From Parabacteroides sp. AD58 (lineage in GTDB: Bacteria; Bacteroidota; Bacteroidia; Bacteroidales; Tannerellaceae): a stretch of DNA of 64,000 nt. The stretch spans positions 1,488,001 to 1,552,000 of the forward strand of contig NZ_CP146284.1 of NCBI RefSeq assembly GCF_023744375.2. Direction: 5' to 3'. This document shows, piece after piece, positions 63,332-64,000 of the stretch. Under the pieces are notes generated by a model, which was not told where the DNA came from, made no database searches, and was given only the letters and a program-made list of their open reading frames with translations. The number at the start of each line of letters is the position of its first letter. Position 1 is the stretch's first letter. Both the position numbers and the translations under genes were made by a program.

Positions 63332-64000
63332 ATGAAACACGATATTTTAGAAGAGATTGTCGCTCATAAGAAAATTGAACTGCAGCACCAGAAAAAGGCG
63401 GTTCCGTTGCATATTATGCTAGGCCTGGCCAGCGAAAATATGGATCGGCCCACCTACTCCATGCGGGAATCGTTAGAGAAATCAGACAGCAGCATCATTG
63501 CAGAGTTCAAGAGAAAGAGTCCGTCAAAAGGATGGCTGCACCCGAAAGCTGTGGTTTCAGACATCATCCCCGCCTATCAGGCCAACGGAGCATCAGCCTG
63601 CTCCATCCTGACAGACGAGCATTTCTTCGGAGGTTCATTAGGCGATCTGAAAAAAGCCCGCCAGCTGACGACGTTACCGTTGCTCCGCAAAGATTTTGTC
63701 CTCGAGAGTTACCAGCTGTTCCAGGCAAAAGCCATGGGAGCTGATGCCGTCTTGCTGATTGCTGCCATTCTGAATCCGGAAGACTGCGAGATGCTTGCCA
63801 ATACAGCGCATACATTAGGTCTGGAAGTACTCCTCGAAATCCACCGGGAAGAAGAACTGAAATGCCTGAATCCTTACGTCGATATGTTAGGAATCAACAA
63901 CCGGAACTTGGGATCGTTTGACACACAAGTCAATCACTCCCTCGATTTGCTCCCGGCTGTACAAGCCTACTTACAAAAGGAAAAGGTATACACGCCGTTG
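63332..64000 (+). CDS. trpC: Indole-3-glycerol phosphate synthase (5' part)
   Basis: 223 residues from ATG at 63332, open to the window edge and so incomplete by about 40 residues. IIAEFKRKSPSKGWL holds the catalytic lysine and phosphate-binding residues, and ILTDEHFFGGSLGDL and LLRKDFVLESYQLFQAKAMG are diagnostic. GINNRNLGSF contributes the substrate asparagine. trpF and trpA would be expected next. Confidence 0.95.
   Translation, partial: MKHDILEEIVAHKKIELQHQKKAVPLHIMLGLASENMDRPTYSMRESLEKSDSSIIAEFKRKSPSKGWLHPKAVVSDIIPAYQANGASACSILTDEHFFGGSLGDLKKARQLTTLPLLRKDFVLESYQLFQAKAMGADAVLLIAAILNPEDCEMLANTAHTLGLEVLLEIHREEELKCLNPYVDMLGINNRNLGSFDTQVNHSLDLLPAVQAYLQKEKVYTPL

Overview
The window is chromosomal DNA from a Bacteroidales bacterium, most likely a Parabacteroides-like species. 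Supporting signs are the many -7 boxes of the form TAnnTTTG with no strong Shine-Dalgarno sites, the trpBEGDC gene order behind a WWW leader peptide, a PorT homologue, DUF3276/DUF5606/DUF4890/DUF1460 proteins, lipoprotein signal peptides and a GH78 rhamnosidase. The species is inferred; no rRNA gene is present.

Bases 1 to about 14,450 are an accessory region. It holds a gene fragment and a small membrane protein, then a tightly packed leftward block from 11,906 to 876. That block encodes an unassigned 276-aa protein, an unassigned 313-aa protein, a 1000-aa N6-adenine methyltransferase/SF2 helicase fusion, a 72-aa protein whose gene is a near-perfect hairpin, an ArdA-like antirestriction protein, several small acidic proteins, a zinc-ribbon protein and a J-domain protein. 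The content resembles the cargo of Bacteroidales conjugative elements, with a methylase/helicase plus ArdA pair suggesting evasion of host restriction. No integrase, relaxase or att site is visible, so the element extends beyond the left edge. Its right end (11.6-14.4 kb) is a diverged duplication that brackets an AT-rich gene for a lipoprotein with DUF4377 and cholesterol-dependent-cytolysin-like domains. The first copy carries a 185-bp hairpin module that the second copy lacks cleanly.

From 14.5 kb on the DNA is core chromosome. It contains rpmA/rplU, an aquaporin, a Tat-exported sugar isomerase-like protein, the rhamnosidase, a Spy-like protein, prmA, a three-gene membrane/stress cluster, gapA, miaA-kdsA, an outer-membrane barrel, a Crp-family regulator, DUF1460 and uvrB, a metA-U32-cyclophilin operon and two tRNA-Gln genes. 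An IS3-family element follows, then rsfS-ftsH-cdsA, porT, a 56-aa ferredoxin, a PUR-family protein, nusB-yajC-ybbR-coaE, a DivIC-like gene, an M3 peptidase, dnaX-PAP2, glnS, a DUF368 (PopT-type) protein, an M24 peptidase, alkaline phosphatase and a metallo-beta-lactamase-fold protein. The window ends inside trpC of the tryptophan operon, which is preceded by a complete attenuator.

Three intergenic arrays (16.3, 35.4 and 61.6 kb) share one design: about four tandem palindromic units with a 21-23 bp period, each array with its own sequence. Together with the hairpin-gene family at 6.9 and 12.0 kb, these are the least explained structures here.
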